Part shown: positions 9,076 to 16,927 of the stretch, one piece after another
Layout: every line of letters begins with the position of its first letter
Position numbering within the stretch: the first letter of the stretch is position 1
Assembly (NCBI RefSeq): GCF_001020985.1
Contig: NZ_CP011542.1
Location: forward strand, 558,001 to 622,000
Reading direction: 5' to 3'
From: Corynebacterium mustelae
GTDB lineage: Bacteria; Actinomycetota; Actinomycetes; Mycobacteriales; Mycobacteriaceae
DNA length: 64,000 nt
Made by a program: the position numbers and the translations under genes
The notes under the pieces: model-generated
Seen by the model: only the letters and a program-made list of their open reading frames with translations
Databases searched by the model: none
Told to the model about the DNA's origin: nothing

Positions 9076-10082
9076 TGTTCACCCATACTGGTGATCTCCT
9101 GACTGGGGAACACACGACCTACACCACCACACCTGATACTGCTTTGGCTGCTGGTGTCACCACTGGTGGTGATGGGGTGGTGGGTCGGATGTGGATCTAT
9201 GATCCGGACACCACAGATCCGATCGGGCAGCTGACCTTAACCACGCACGGCCAGCAGGTGGCGGGTGTAGTGTCTTCTGATCCGTCACGGGTGTTGTCGT
9301 GGTCGCAGGAGCAGGTGGATGTGGTGTTTGCTGCGATGACGACGGATCTTGCTGGTGCACCGTTGGAGCTTGTGGATCCGGATTCTGGTGAGGTTACTGG
9401 GTGTAGTGTTCAGTCGTTGTATGGTCAGCGTGTCTGGCGGGGGAAGAATCAGTGCCCGTTGTTGTTTGCTGGCCAGTACGAAGACGCGGAATCTGGGTGG
9501 GTGTATAACCGGTACCGGTACTACCAACCAGAAGCTGGTATGTATAACGCCCAAGACCCACTCGGTGTAAGCCCGAACATAGCAACACCCCAAGGGTACG
9601 TCACAAACCCCACCGTTCTCATCGACTACTACGGGTTGAAGTATTGCCCATCAGCATGGAGAAGGACTCAACTTGGCAGGGATTTTGCTCGTTTATCCTC
9701 CCATCAAAAAGGCGTTTTGGGTGAACTCGCAGCAAGGCGATATGCGGATCAAATAGGCCTAGAACACTCCACAGATCGTCTTAGTTATACTGTTGGGCAG
9801 CGGAACCGCATTTCGGACGGAATACTTTCCGATAAGATTACAAAAGAATATGTCGGTATTCCTGAAGACAAAGCAGTTAAGCGGCTAGGGCGATCAAAAC
9901 AAATTCTAGATGGCATTAAGTTCACTGAGAATCAGGGAAGTCAGTACCACCTTTTTGTCCTGAAAGATACTAAGATAAGTCGTCCGTTGATGAGGGAAAT
10001 AGAAGCCAATGATCACGTGTTCCTCCATCGTATTAATGAATCTCAAATTTATATGGCGGGTCGGCAGTTAGGTTATTGGTAG
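8955..10082 (+). CDS. Rhs toxin C-terminal part with variable toxin tip
   Basis: This is the continuation of the gene above in the -1 frame; the start at 8955 is only the first in-frame start codon, and the real protein enters from the T6 run. It completes the Rhs shell with LFAGQYEDAESGWVYNRYRYYQPEAGMYNAQ-type sequence (around 9470-9550) and the core-closing signature DPLG...PN...GYVTNP...DYYGLK, ending near 9641. The remaining 146 residues (9642-10079) are the strain-specific toxin. They show GVLGELAARRYA, RISDGILS and KEYVGIPEDKAVKRL, then SKQI and a YHLFVL strand, an order reminiscent of PD-(D/E)xK restriction-fold nuclease toxins, but I cannot confirm it. The tip has ordinary codons, unlike the G/T-biased shell, consistent with tip exchange. 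The stop codon overlaps the ribosome site of the immunity candidate. Confidence 0.8.
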   Translation: MGFTSSDTPGVGYKYIYDGLGRRVAKETIDTGSGQVLVRVMFTHTGDLLTGEHTTYTTTPDTALAAGVTTGGDGVVGRMWIYDPDTTDPIGQLTLTTHGQQVAGVVSSDPSRVLSWSQEQVDVVFAAMTTDLAGAPLELVDPDSGEVTGCSVQSLYGQRVWRGKNQCPLLFAGQYEDAESGWVYNRYRYYQPEAGMYNAQDPLGVSPNIATPQGYVTNPTVLIDYYGLKYCPSAWRRTQLGRDFARLSSHQKGVLGELAARRYADQIGLEHSTDRLSYTVGQRNRISDGILSDKITKEYVGIPEDKAVKRLGRSKQILDGIKFTENQGSQYHLFVLKDTKISRPLMREIEANDHVFLHRINESQIYMAGRQLGYW

Positions 10083-10095
10083 GAGGATAAAGATT

Positions 10096-10956
10096 ATGTC
10101 TAAGCGAAGTTCTTTGGATGAGCAGCGTGTTGTGTTGTCGCAGGTGTTGGTGAAGTTTGGTTTGCCTGATCGGTTGCCGTCGCGGCATGTTTCTGTTTCT
10201 GATGATGTGGTGTTGGCGATGGTGGAGCATGCGCCTGAGATTGTTTCGGATTTGTTGGATTATCCGTTGGTGCTTGGTGAGTTTGTTTCATGTGTAGCTG
10301 ATCATGTTAAGGCGAAGCACGCGTCGCGGTGGGATGCTGCGGTGGCTGCGTTTCATGCGCTGCCGAGTAGGGTTGATGGGGACGTCCTTCGTAATAATAG
10401 GAGGGTTAATGCCGTTAGAATGCTGGGTAAGTTGATGGGTGGTAGTAAGAAGCGGGTTGCTGAGTTGGTGGGGTTGATTGCTTCTGGTGATGCGCGTGAT
10501 TTTTTGTTTGTGTTGACGGGGTTGTTGCCGAAGCTTTCGCAGGAGCAGTGGGATGTGATTGCGCCGAAGTTTGATGATTTTGAGACGCAGTCGTCGTTGC
10601 GGGGTAGTGTTGCGAAGACGCGTGAGAGGTTGGTGAAGAATGGTGTTGTTCCGTGGTTTCCGTCGGTTGTGAATGAGAAGGTGGAGCAGCATCCGGAGAT
10701 TATTGTGGGCAAGATTGATGCGTTGTTTAAGGGTCTTGCTGATAAGACGAAGGATAGTCATGATGTGGCGTCGGTGATTTTTTATGCGACGCCGTATTTG
10801 TCGCAGGAGCAGTGGGATCGTTTGGTGCCGCTTGTGAAAACGAAGGAAGATAAGAAGTCCATAGCGTTGCTTGTTGATGCGTGGGCGGATGTACTCGCGG
10901 AGAAAGGCATCAATCCCTGGCTGCCGTGGGCTGCGGAAATTAAGAAAGCAACGTAA
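10096..10956 (+). CDS. candidate immunity protein, helical-repeat type (copy 1)
   Basis: A 286-residue, apparently all-helical protein, 13 bases after the toxin stop with AGGAGG overlapping that stop. In polymorphic toxin loci the gene directly after the toxin tip is normally the cognate immunity gene, so that is the inferred role. Two internal repeats (LPKLSQEQWDVIAP near 144 and TPYLSQEQWDRLVP near 233) suggest a HEAT-like solenoid. A near-identical second copy lies at 11641. Differences between the copies concentrate in residues 91-114, a pattern expected of a specificity-determining surface. It has no signal peptide or membrane segment, so it would act in the cytosol. No enzymatic motif is visible. 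Confidence 0.7.
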   Translation: MSKRSSLDEQRVVLSQVLVKFGLPDRLPSRHVSVSDDVVLAMVEHAPEIVSDLLDYPLVLGEFVSCVADHVKAKHASRWDAAVAAFHALPSRVDGDVLRNNRRVNAVRMLGKLMGGSKKRVAELVGLIASGDARDFLFVLTGLLPKLSQEQWDVIAPKFDDFETQSSLRGSVAKTRERLVKNGVVPWFPSVVNEKVEQHPEIIVGKIDALFKGLADKTKDSHDVASVIFYATPYLSQEQWDRLVPLVKTKEDKKSIALLVDAWADVLAEKGINPWLPWAAEIKKAT

Positions 10957-11000
10957 AAACGTCGATAAGTATGGGGTAGTTCCGTGGGAAAGAAGCGCAT

Positions 11001-11648
11001 GTGATTAACCCAGAGACGGTTTATGCGATTTTGTCGCGTGATGATTTTCTTGGTGTGTTTCCTGGCCAGCCGATTGAGCAAACTCGGGTTGATGATTATT
11101 TGAGTTTTTGTTTCGAGCAGCCGCAGTTTGCGACGCGGTGTAGTGAGAAGATTATTCCCGTATTGGACGCTAGTGAGCGGCAATTGGCGAAGTTTGATTC
11201 TGACAAGCCGCATGTCGCTACCATGCTTTTGATGGGTTACTTCTTTGGTAATCAGGCCTTTGTGGATGAGCTCTCAGCGCTTGATTCACGGGTGCGCGCG
11301 TTTCCGATTCGATTGGGCTCTAGTGATGTTGCTGCTTTTATAGTTAGTACTTGTTTTGAGTTGTCGAGTGAGTATTTGGATCATTCTGAGCGGATTGTGT
11401 ATCGGCGTGAGAATTTGGCGTTGCCGAAGTATGAGCGGCCGATTCATTCAGTCCGCCGGTTGGTGGTTACTCAGCCTGATGAGGAGCCGCTGGGTTTGTT
11501 TCGGTTGCCGCATTTGAGTCAAGTTACTTTTGTGGCGGGTGAGATGGCGGAGTGGTTTGATGCTCATGCGCAGCGTCTGGAAATAAGTCTGCATGGAAAA
11601 GCTCAACTTCATCCCGTACTTGGCGAAAGGAACAACGATTATGTCTAA
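11001..11648 (+). CDS. unknown protein between the duplicated immunity candidates
   Basis: A 215-residue protein with GTG start (MINPETVYAILSRDDFLGVF). Mixed alpha/beta in appearance, no signal peptide or membrane segment, and not recognised. It ends inside the start of the next gene (8-base overlap), so translation is probably coupled. Its last residues (HGKAQLHPVLGERNNDYV) are encoded by the leader of the duplicated gene, which may mean that the original 3' end was replaced when the duplication arose. By position it may be a second immunity protein or an orphan from an earlier toxin tip; neither can be shown here. Confidence 0.6.
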   Translation: MINPETVYAILSRDDFLGVFPGQPIEQTRVDDYLSFCFEQPQFATRCSEKIIPVLDASERQLAKFDSDKPHVATMLLMGYFFGNQAFVDELSALDSRVRAFPIRLGSSDVAAFIVSTCFELSSEYLDHSERIVYRRENLALPKYERPIHSVRRLVVTQPDEEPLGLFRLPHLSQVTFVAGEMAEWFDAHAQRLEISLHGKAQLHPVLGERNNDYV

Positions 11649-12474
11649 GCGAAGTTCTTTGGATGAGCAGCGTGTTGTGTTGTCGCAGGTGTTGGTGAAG
11701 TATGGTCTTCCGAATTCGCTTCCGTCGCGGCATGTTTCTGTTTCTGATGATGTGGTGTTGGCGATGGTGGAGCACGCGCCTGAGATTATTTCGGATTTGT
11801 TGGACTATCCGATGGTGCTTGGTGAGTTTGTTTCGTGTTTAGATTCGCATGTTAAGGCTAAGCACGCGTCGCGGTGGGATGCTGTGGTGGCTGCGTTTCA
11901 TGCGCTACCGAGTAGGGAGGACGGTGACAGGCTAAAAGGCGATGATCGTGTAGTGATGGCTGTGTGTTTGGGAAGATTGGCTGGTGGTAGTAAGAAGCGG
12001 GTTGCTGAGTTGGTGGGGTTGATTGCTTCTGGTGATGCGCGTGATTTTTTGTTTGTGTTGATGGGGTTGTTGCCGAAGCTTTCGCAGGAGCAGTGGGATG
12101 TGATTGCGCCGAAGTTTGATGATTTTGAGACGCAGTCGTCGTTGCGAATTAATGTTGCGAAGACGCGTGAGAAGTTGGTGAAGAATGGTGTTGTGCCGTG
12201 GTTTCCTTCGGTTGTGAATGAGAAGTTGGAGCAGCATCCGGAGATTATTGTGGGCAAGATTGATGCGTTGTTTAAGGGTCTTGCTGATAAGACGAAGGAT
12301 AGTCATAATGTGGCGTCGGTGATTTTTTATGCGACGCCGTATTTGTCGCAGGAGCAGTGGGATCGTTTGGTGCCGCTTGTGAAAACGAAGGAAGATAAGA
12401 AGTCCATAGCGTTGCTTGTTGATGCGTGGGCGGATGTACTCGCGGAGAAAGGCATCAATCCCTGGCTACCTTAG
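11641..12474 (+). CDS. candidate immunity protein, helical-repeat type (copy 2, shortened)
   Basis: A tandem duplicate of the gene at 10096, starting at ATG 11641 (MSKRSSLDEQRVVLSQ); a longer reading from 11593 has no support in copy 1. The 277 residues match copy 1 closely except in residues 91-114 (SREDGDRLKGDDRVVMAVCL here) and a few scattered sites. The copies stay nearly identical to the codons for INPWLP, where copy 2 stops and lacks the last nine residues of copy 1. High identity outside a short window points to recent duplication or gene conversion with selection on that window. It may neutralise a related toxin tip no longer present. Confidence 0.7.
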   Translation: MSKRSSLDEQRVVLSQVLVKYGLPNSLPSRHVSVSDDVVLAMVEHAPEIISDLLDYPMVLGEFVSCLDSHVKAKHASRWDAVVAAFHALPSREDGDRLKGDDRVVMAVCLGRLAGGSKKRVAELVGLIASGDARDFLFVLMGLLPKLSQEQWDVIAPKFDDFETQSSLRINVAKTREKLVKNGVVPWFPSVVNEKLEQHPEIIVGKIDALFKGLADKTKDSHNVASVIFYATPYLSQEQWDRLVPLVKTKEDKKSIALLVDAWADVLAEKGINPWLP

Positions 12475-12490
12475 CCCGCAGCGACGCAGT

Positions 12491-12503
12491 AGCGTCGAAA
12501 AGC
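12491..12503 (-). repeat. near match to the dispersed 13-mer GCTTKYCGACGCC, intergenic
   Basis: Reads AGCGTCGAAAAGC on the plus strand, one mismatch from the motif described under the finding on this 13-mer. It sits between copy 2 of the immunity candidate and the IS-interrupted gene. Confidence 0.5.
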
Positions 12504-12804
12504 AAAAGTTAGGGATGGGTCATGTTCGTATTGGTGTCGCCGCCGGAATTTTCGGAGGAATTGCAGCTGATTTGCGGGCTGGACGAGGCCCAGCGCAGGC
12601 GGTTTATCGCGGTTGTGGTGGCCGATTGGTTGGATCGGGTCGCGCCGAATGATCCAGGAACTGCGGTGTCGGCGGAGATGTCGGCGTTGCTGCGGGATCC
12701 CGAGCAGTTGTTTAGGCCGGAGAATTTTGCAGCGTGGGCTGAGGAGGTCGATGACGTGTATTTGGACTGCTTGGATGCGGATGGATCGCCCAAGCTGGTT
12801 CGGC

Positions 12805-12831
12805 CGTTGTTTTATCGGGCGCGGTTTGCGA
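12805..12831 (+). repeat. left copy of 27-bp target site duplication
   Basis: Identical to 14476-14502, starting CGTTGTTTTATC and ending GGTTTGCGA. It is coding sequence of the interrupted gene. Confidence 0.9.
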
Positions 12832-14475
12832 CCTGAGTTGCACAGTGGTTTGTGGTTTTGGTGGGTTTGGTTGTGGGTGAGCTGGGGTTTTAGGGTGTTT
12901 TTTGGGTTTTTGTCGTACTAATTTGGTGGGTTTTTTGGGCTTGTTAGTCTTGTTGTGTGGTGCGGATTAGGAAAGTTAGGACTGCTAGCGGTGCGACTGC
13001 CGTGCAGATCGTGCGGGATGTGCATCGCCGAACTGTGGTGGATTATCATGTCGGTTCTGCCCATAACGAGATTGAACTTCACGCTTTACTCAAAAAAGCG
13101 CGTGATCTGCTTTACGCTGATCAGCTTGAGTTAGATCTTGAGTTACCAGTGGCAGGTGATACCGAAGACTCGTTGACGGTGGAGTCGATGACTGCTCGCG
13201 TATTATTGGATGTTTTTGCTTGTGCGTGGTCGACGCTTGGTTTTGATGCGATCTATCCGGTGGATTCTGTTTTTGCCCGCACTGTTTTTGCACGTGTAGT
13301 CCAGCCTTCTTCGAAGTCACAAGTACCCATGGTGCTTCAACGGTTAGGGTTACCTGCTGTTCATCGCAACACGGTTTCAGCTGCAGTGAAAACAGCTTTT
13401 GATGAGGATAAGTACAGTGCGTTTTCCCGAGCATGTTTTGATTTCAGCCTGGCACGTGGCACAGTAGCGTGGGTGCTTTATGACGTTACGACGTTGTATT
13501 TTGAAGCAGATCGTGAAGACGATTTACGTAAAGTGGGGTACTCGAAAGAGCGTCGTATCGATCCACAGGTTGTTGTGGGACTGCTTGTTGATAGCCGTGG
13601 ACTTCCCTTGGAAATTTCCTGCTTCGAGGGAAACAAAGCAGAAGCACTCACCATGATTGATGTACTGAATAGCTTTCGCAGGCGGCATAACGTGGAAAAT
13701 ATCATTGTTGTCGCCGATGCTGGCATGATTTCTGCGGACAACTGCAATCATCTAGAAGCGCTTGGGTTTCAATTCATTATCGGGGCAAGAATGTCCAAAG
13801 CTCCCTACAAGATGGATATGCCCATCAATGAGACAGGACACGCTATTGATGATGGGCATATCGTCGAATCAACGAAAACAATGGGCCCTAGCACAACTCA
13901 CCGAACCACACGGCGAATGGTCTGTCAGTATTCACACAAGCGATTTGCCAACGACAAGCACACTCTTGCCAAGCAACGTCAACGTGCTGAAGAAATCGTC
14001 ACAGGAACGCGGAAACAAAAACGGGCACGGTTTGTTACCCACACCAGCGGCCGTTGTGAGTTCAACACTGATGATTTTGAAAAAGCGTCACAACTAGCAG
14101 GCTGGAAAGGATACATCACCAACATCTCGGCCGAGGACATGTCAGGTGAACAAATCATTGCAACATATCATGACCTATACGAAGTGGAACGAAGTTTCCG
14201 AATGGCAAAAAGCGACCTTCAAGCCAGGCCAATGTACGTACGGAAAGAAGATTCCATCCGCGCCCACCTAAATCTCGTCTTTGTCGCCCTAGCCGTCGCA
14301 CGTTTCCTACAAGATCTCACCGGATTCAGTCGACAAAAAATCATCAACATCCTCGAACCCTTACGAGACGTAACCATCAACACACCCCACGGCCCGATAA
14401 CCATCCCCACAAAAATCACACCAGAAGCCCAAGAAATCCTCAACAAAATGTCGTACTAAAACTGTGCAAGTCAGG
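12832..14475 (+). mobile_element. IS1634-type insertion sequence, 1644 bp, complete
   Basis: The ends are inverted repeats: CCTGAGTTGCACAGT on the left and the complement of CCTGACTTGCACAGT on the right, with one mismatch. It holds one transposase gene and about 125 bases of left leader. Flanking direct repeats are 27 bases. Long, variable duplications are a known peculiarity of this family (IS1634 of Mycoplasma mycoides, IS1549 of Mycobacterium smegmatis). Both ends and the transposase are intact, so the element may be active or recently arrived. Confidence 0.9.
12957..14459 (+). CDS. IS1634-family (IS4 superfamily) DDE transposase
   Basis: A 500-residue protein with the family's N-terminus (MVRIRKVRTASGATAVQIV, HVGSAHNEIE). 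The catalytic triad is visible as Asp176 in LYDVTTLYFE, Asp254 in VVADAGM and Glu411 in YEVERSFRMAK. The size matches family members and no frameshift is present. GTG start; stop directly before the right terminal repeat. It catalyses cut-and-paste movement of the surrounding element. The codon usage is balanced, unlike the G/T-biased genes around it, which supports recent arrival from elsewhere. Confidence 0.92.
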   Translation: MVRIRKVRTASGATAVQIVRDVHRRTVVDYHVGSAHNEIELHALLKKARDLLYADQLELDLELPVAGDTEDSLTVESMTARVLLDVFACAWSTLGFDAIYPVDSVFARTVFARVVQPSSKSQVPMVLQRLGLPAVHRNTVSAAVKTAFDEDKYSAFSRACFDFSLARGTVAWVLYDVTTLYFEADREDDLRKVGYSKERRIDPQVVVGLLVDSRGLPLEISCFEGNKAEALTMIDVLNSFRRRHNVENIIVVADAGMISADNCNHLEALGFQFIIGARMSKAPYKMDMPINETGHAIDDGHIVESTKTMGPSTTHRTTRRMVCQYSHKRFANDKHTLAKQRQRAEEIVTGTRKQKRARFVTHTSGRCEFNTDDFEKASQLAGWKGYITNISAEDMSGEQIIATYHDLYEVERSFRMAKSDLQARPMYVRKEDSIRAHLNLVFVALAVARFLQDLTGFSRQKIINILEPLRDVTINTPHGPITIPTKITPEAQEILNKMSY

Positions 14476-14502
14476 CGTTGTTTTATCGGGCGCGGTTTGC
14501 GA
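14476..14502 (+). repeat. right copy of 27-bp target site duplication
   Basis: Same 27 bases as 12805-12831, directly after the right terminal repeat of the IS element. The interrupted reading frame resumes from here. Confidence 0.9.
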
Positions 14503-14734
14503 GCGCGGTGTCGGTGGCGGGTGAGGCGATTGCTGACGATTCAAAGCTGGATGAGTTCCTGTACGAATACTCGTTTAGCAGGGAAGACGTCGATACCGAT
14601 TCTTTTTATATGGTTGCGTATCGTTCATGTTGCGCGCCAGATGTGTGACGGATTTTCGCTTTCCTTTGCCCCACGCGGCAGCGATCGCCGCTAGTCTTGG
14701 TAAAAGACCAAGCAGCATATAAGGAGGACCGTAA

Positions 14735-15142
14735 ATGATTGTTCCGTATTATTTCGAGCTTAGCGACGAGCAATTGGCCAGTTTGCAGGCAGCACCCGAT
14801 GAGGATACTGCTACCGATATTGTTTTCGAGTGGTTAGAAGAAGAGGACGATACCGAAGTCGAAGACTACATCGAGTTTGATAAAGCGCCGCATTTCGCGG
14901 CGGAGTATTTCACAGAACACGATCCCAGCTTGATCCCAGCGATCTACGGGGTGACCACTATTGTTGAGGACCCGCCGGTGCTCATTTCCACGGCCCAAGA
15001 GGCGGCGGAATTTGCTGAGAAATTGGCGGCGGTGGCACCAACCATTGATGACTATGACGTGTTGGAAGTGGTGACCGGTCTGGCTGACTTTTATTCGAAA
15101 GCGGCGGCTGCTGGGCATGCGGTGTGTATCGTGTGTAATTAA
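14735..15142 (+). CDS. small acidic protein, possible immunity protein
   Basis: 135 residues, strongly acidic (FEWLEEEDDTEVEDYIEFD near 30-48), preceded by a good AAGGAGG site. The opening MIVPYYFELSDEQLASL is loosely reminiscent of DUF1877/YfbM-type proteins, but I would not assign it. Two cysteines lie in the last five residues (CIVCN). Small acidic cytosolic proteins at the end of a polymorphic toxin array are often immunity proteins; that role is a guess from context. Confidence 0.6.
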   Translation: MIVPYYFELSDEQLASLQAAPDEDTATDIVFEWLEEEDDTEVEDYIEFDKAPHFAAEYFTEHDPSLIPAIYGVTTIVEDPPVLISTAQEAAEFAEKLAAVAPTIDDYDVLEVVTGLADFYSKAAAAGHAVCIVCN

Positions 15143-15342
15143 TACGCCAGGCTAATGACGGTTTTCCTGCACCACTAAGCGCCCTTATGCAGGGGCCATG
15201 GTGGTGTAAGGTTTACCCATTCGGGGTGGGAAAAGATTTTCATGGAACCAAATGGGGGGTTGGGTGAGTCTAACTAGGTAAGCGACTTTTTACTGAGGCG
15301 CCGGTCGCGGTGTCGGATTTTTTGGAAAAGAGGTTGGTTACC

Positions 15343-15648
15343 ATGACGTCAGGTCGAATACAGGTCGATGTGCCAGTAGCGCGGAGTCTATTGGGCGACT
15401 TACAGCGTGAGGCTGATACTCAAATTCGCGTGCATAATGCGGATATCCCGCAGGTTTCAGCTGGTGCATTGGGGCGTGATTTCGGCGAGTATGAGCAACG
15501 GTTGGCGGCCGCGTTTGGCCGGTTGCATGATCGCATCGCGCGTCAGATCGTCAACGTCAAGGAGGCCGCTGCTGCGGCGGACGCTGATGTGGCGTTGATA
15601 GCGGCGGTTGATGTCGATAACGCCGGTGGGTTCGGTGGGCAGCGATGA
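15343..15648 (+). CDS. EspC/WXG100-like helical protein
   Basis: 101 residues from ATG 15343, chosen because AGAGG lies nine bases upstream; a longer frame from 15310 lacks such a site. It is a helical protein with an acidic GRDFGEYEQRLAAAFGRLHDR segment and an Ala-rich tail, similar in size and style to EspC-type ESX substrates. It overlaps the next gene by four bases (ATGA), implying a fixed-ratio pair. No WXG turn is present. The link to type VII secretion is inferred from this arrangement and the nearby WXG100 genes. Confidence 0.6.
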   Translation: MTSGRIQVDVPVARSLLGDLQREADTQIRVHNADIPQVSAGALGRDFGEYEQRLAAAFGRLHDRIARQIVNVKEAAAAADADVALIAAVDVDNAGGFGGQR

Positions 15649-16703
15649 GAAGCGGCATAACCAGCATATTATTGCGTGCAATTGAAAAGCTGGCGACGGC
15701 GAGTCGCGGCACTTATCGCCCACCCACCCAGGCGGTTGCCCAGGTTGAGCGTGCTTTTGGCGCGACGAAGGGTCTGGATACCTCGGCTATCCGATCAGCC
15801 GCCCAGCTCGTGCGGGGTTCGTCCCAGTCGGAAACCGCTGCGGGAATCTCCGAGGTGATAACCGGCGTGCTTGTCGACGTCGCGGTCGGGCTCATTGGCG
15901 ATGCATTGCAGGGGTTGATATCGGATTGGTTTGGTGCTTCCGATGATGCGGAAGCTGCGGGCAAAGAAGCAGAAGCCGCAACGTCAGCTGTTAATGAGAT
16001 CAATGATTCGGCTACGAACCAATGCCATATGGTGGAGGATCGCGCGGCGGCACACATCGACATGCTGGCAACCATACTCAGCAGCATAGATCCGGCGGAA
16101 AATCCAGAAGGTTTTGCCCAATTGGTATTGCTTGGGGCGGGTGTCGTTGATGAGTCGTTGTCCGCGATGACGGATATTTGCGGTGAGCGGGATCATGCGA
16201 TCGCGGCGAGCTATGGAAAGCTGGTCGACGTGGTTGAAACCCTCGCGGAATCGAATGCCCACCGGGTCACGCCACATCCCGTGTCGGAAACTCTGGCCGC
16301 AGGTGCGGCGAAAACCATGGCGGCAACTGTGGATGTGTTGGGGACGGTGAAGCAAACCGTGGTCGGTATTGGTGATGATGTTGATCGGCTGGTCGATTTT
16401 GTGACGGGTAGAGATGACGATGCATCGGCGGAAAAACCGCCTCGGGTGGCAACGGATTCTAATGGTGGTCAGTCAGTCACTGCGACGAATGCACCTGGTG
16501 ATCAGTGCCAACCGAGCAAACCTACTGTGCTAAAGGACATACCACCTGTTACGACGACAAAGAGTGAGCCAACTGCACCGCCTGTTGTTGGATATAAGCC
16601 CATGGCATCGGTACAGTCGCCGAACCCGCAGGCACCTTTGCCGCAGCCGGTGGCATCGCAACCAATTCGAACAGATAGCGTACGAAACGCTGGAGGGTGG
16701 TAA
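15645..16703 (+). CDS. large helical protein with Pro-rich tail, possible type VII substrate
   Basis: 352 residues. Positions 1-80 are basic and helical, 85-110 hold a hydrophobic segment (VITGVLVDVAVGLIGDALQGLIS), 115-240 are long Ala/Glu-rich helices, and from about 255 the chain is low-complexity Pro/Thr/Gln (PKPTV, APPVVGYKP, QAPLPQPVASQP). This layout, a helical domain followed by a Pro-rich tail and preceded by a small EspC-like partner, resembles actinobacterial type VII substrates. No catalytic motif. Function unknown. Confidence 0.6.
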   Translation: MRSGITSILLRAIEKLATASRGTYRPPTQAVAQVERAFGATKGLDTSAIRSAAQLVRGSSQSETAAGISEVITGVLVDVAVGLIGDALQGLISDWFGASDDAEAAGKEAEAATSAVNEINDSATNQCHMVEDRAAAHIDMLATILSSIDPAENPEGFAQLVLLGAGVVDESLSAMTDICGERDHAIAASYGKLVDVVETLAESNAHRVTPHPVSETLAAGAAKTMAATVDVLGTVKQTVVGIGDDVDRLVDFVTGRDDDASAEKPPRVATDSNGGQSVTATNAPGDQCQPSKPTVLKDIPPVTTTKSEPTAPPVVGYKPMASVQSPNPQAPLPQPVASQPIRTDSVRNAGGW

Positions 16704-16910
16704 TTGACAATGGAATACGCGGATTTCATCGAAAGGTTCCGCAGCATGACGGATCGGCGTATGGCGGAATTTGAAGCACAGTTAAAAGCTGTTGAGGCTG
16801 AAGCAACACGCATTACTAAACGTCGCCGAGTAGGAGACGGTGCTGCTGCTCGGCAACCTAGCACCTTGCGCAGAAAAGGTAAGGTGAAAGGGGTGCTGCG
16901 GAAGATGTGA
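16704..16910 (+). CDS. small basic coiled-coil protein
   Basis: 66-68 residues, starting at TTG 16704 (six bases after GGAGGG) or ATG 16710 (MEYADFIERF). An N-terminal amphipathic helix with heptad-like spacing (FEAQLKAVEAEATRITKRRR) and a very basic C-terminus (RRKGKVKGVLRKM). It starts directly after the stop of the preceding gene, so the last three genes appear to be one operon. Unrecognised. Confidence 0.5.
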   Translation: MTMEYADFIERFRSMTDRRMAEFEAQLKAVEAEATRITKRRRVGDGAAARQPSTLRRKGKVKGVLRKM

Positions 16911-16927
16911 CGTAAGTTGGCTAACTG

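Larger units (their letters stand above)
12522..14648 (+). pseudogene. small immunity-array gene interrupted by an IS1634-type element
   Basis: The 5' part (12522-12831) encodes an acidic protein up to KLVRPLFYRARFA. Removing the element and one copy of the 27-base duplication joins it in frame to 14503-14648, giving ...RARFASAVSVAGEAIADDSKLDEF... and a TGA at 14646-14648. The restored protein is about 151 residues. As it stands the 5' part ends three bases into the element. The in-frame rejoining shows that the gene was intact before insertion. Its position in the island and its small acidic nature suggest an immunity or orphan-immunity gene; I do not recognise the family. Confidence 0.8.

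Noticed and set aside
15143..15342. Hairpin-like CACCAC...GTGGTG structure with an inner GCCC/GGGC stem as a possible structured RNA
   Set aside because: Long imperfect loop and no T run; too weak for a call as terminator or riboswitch.
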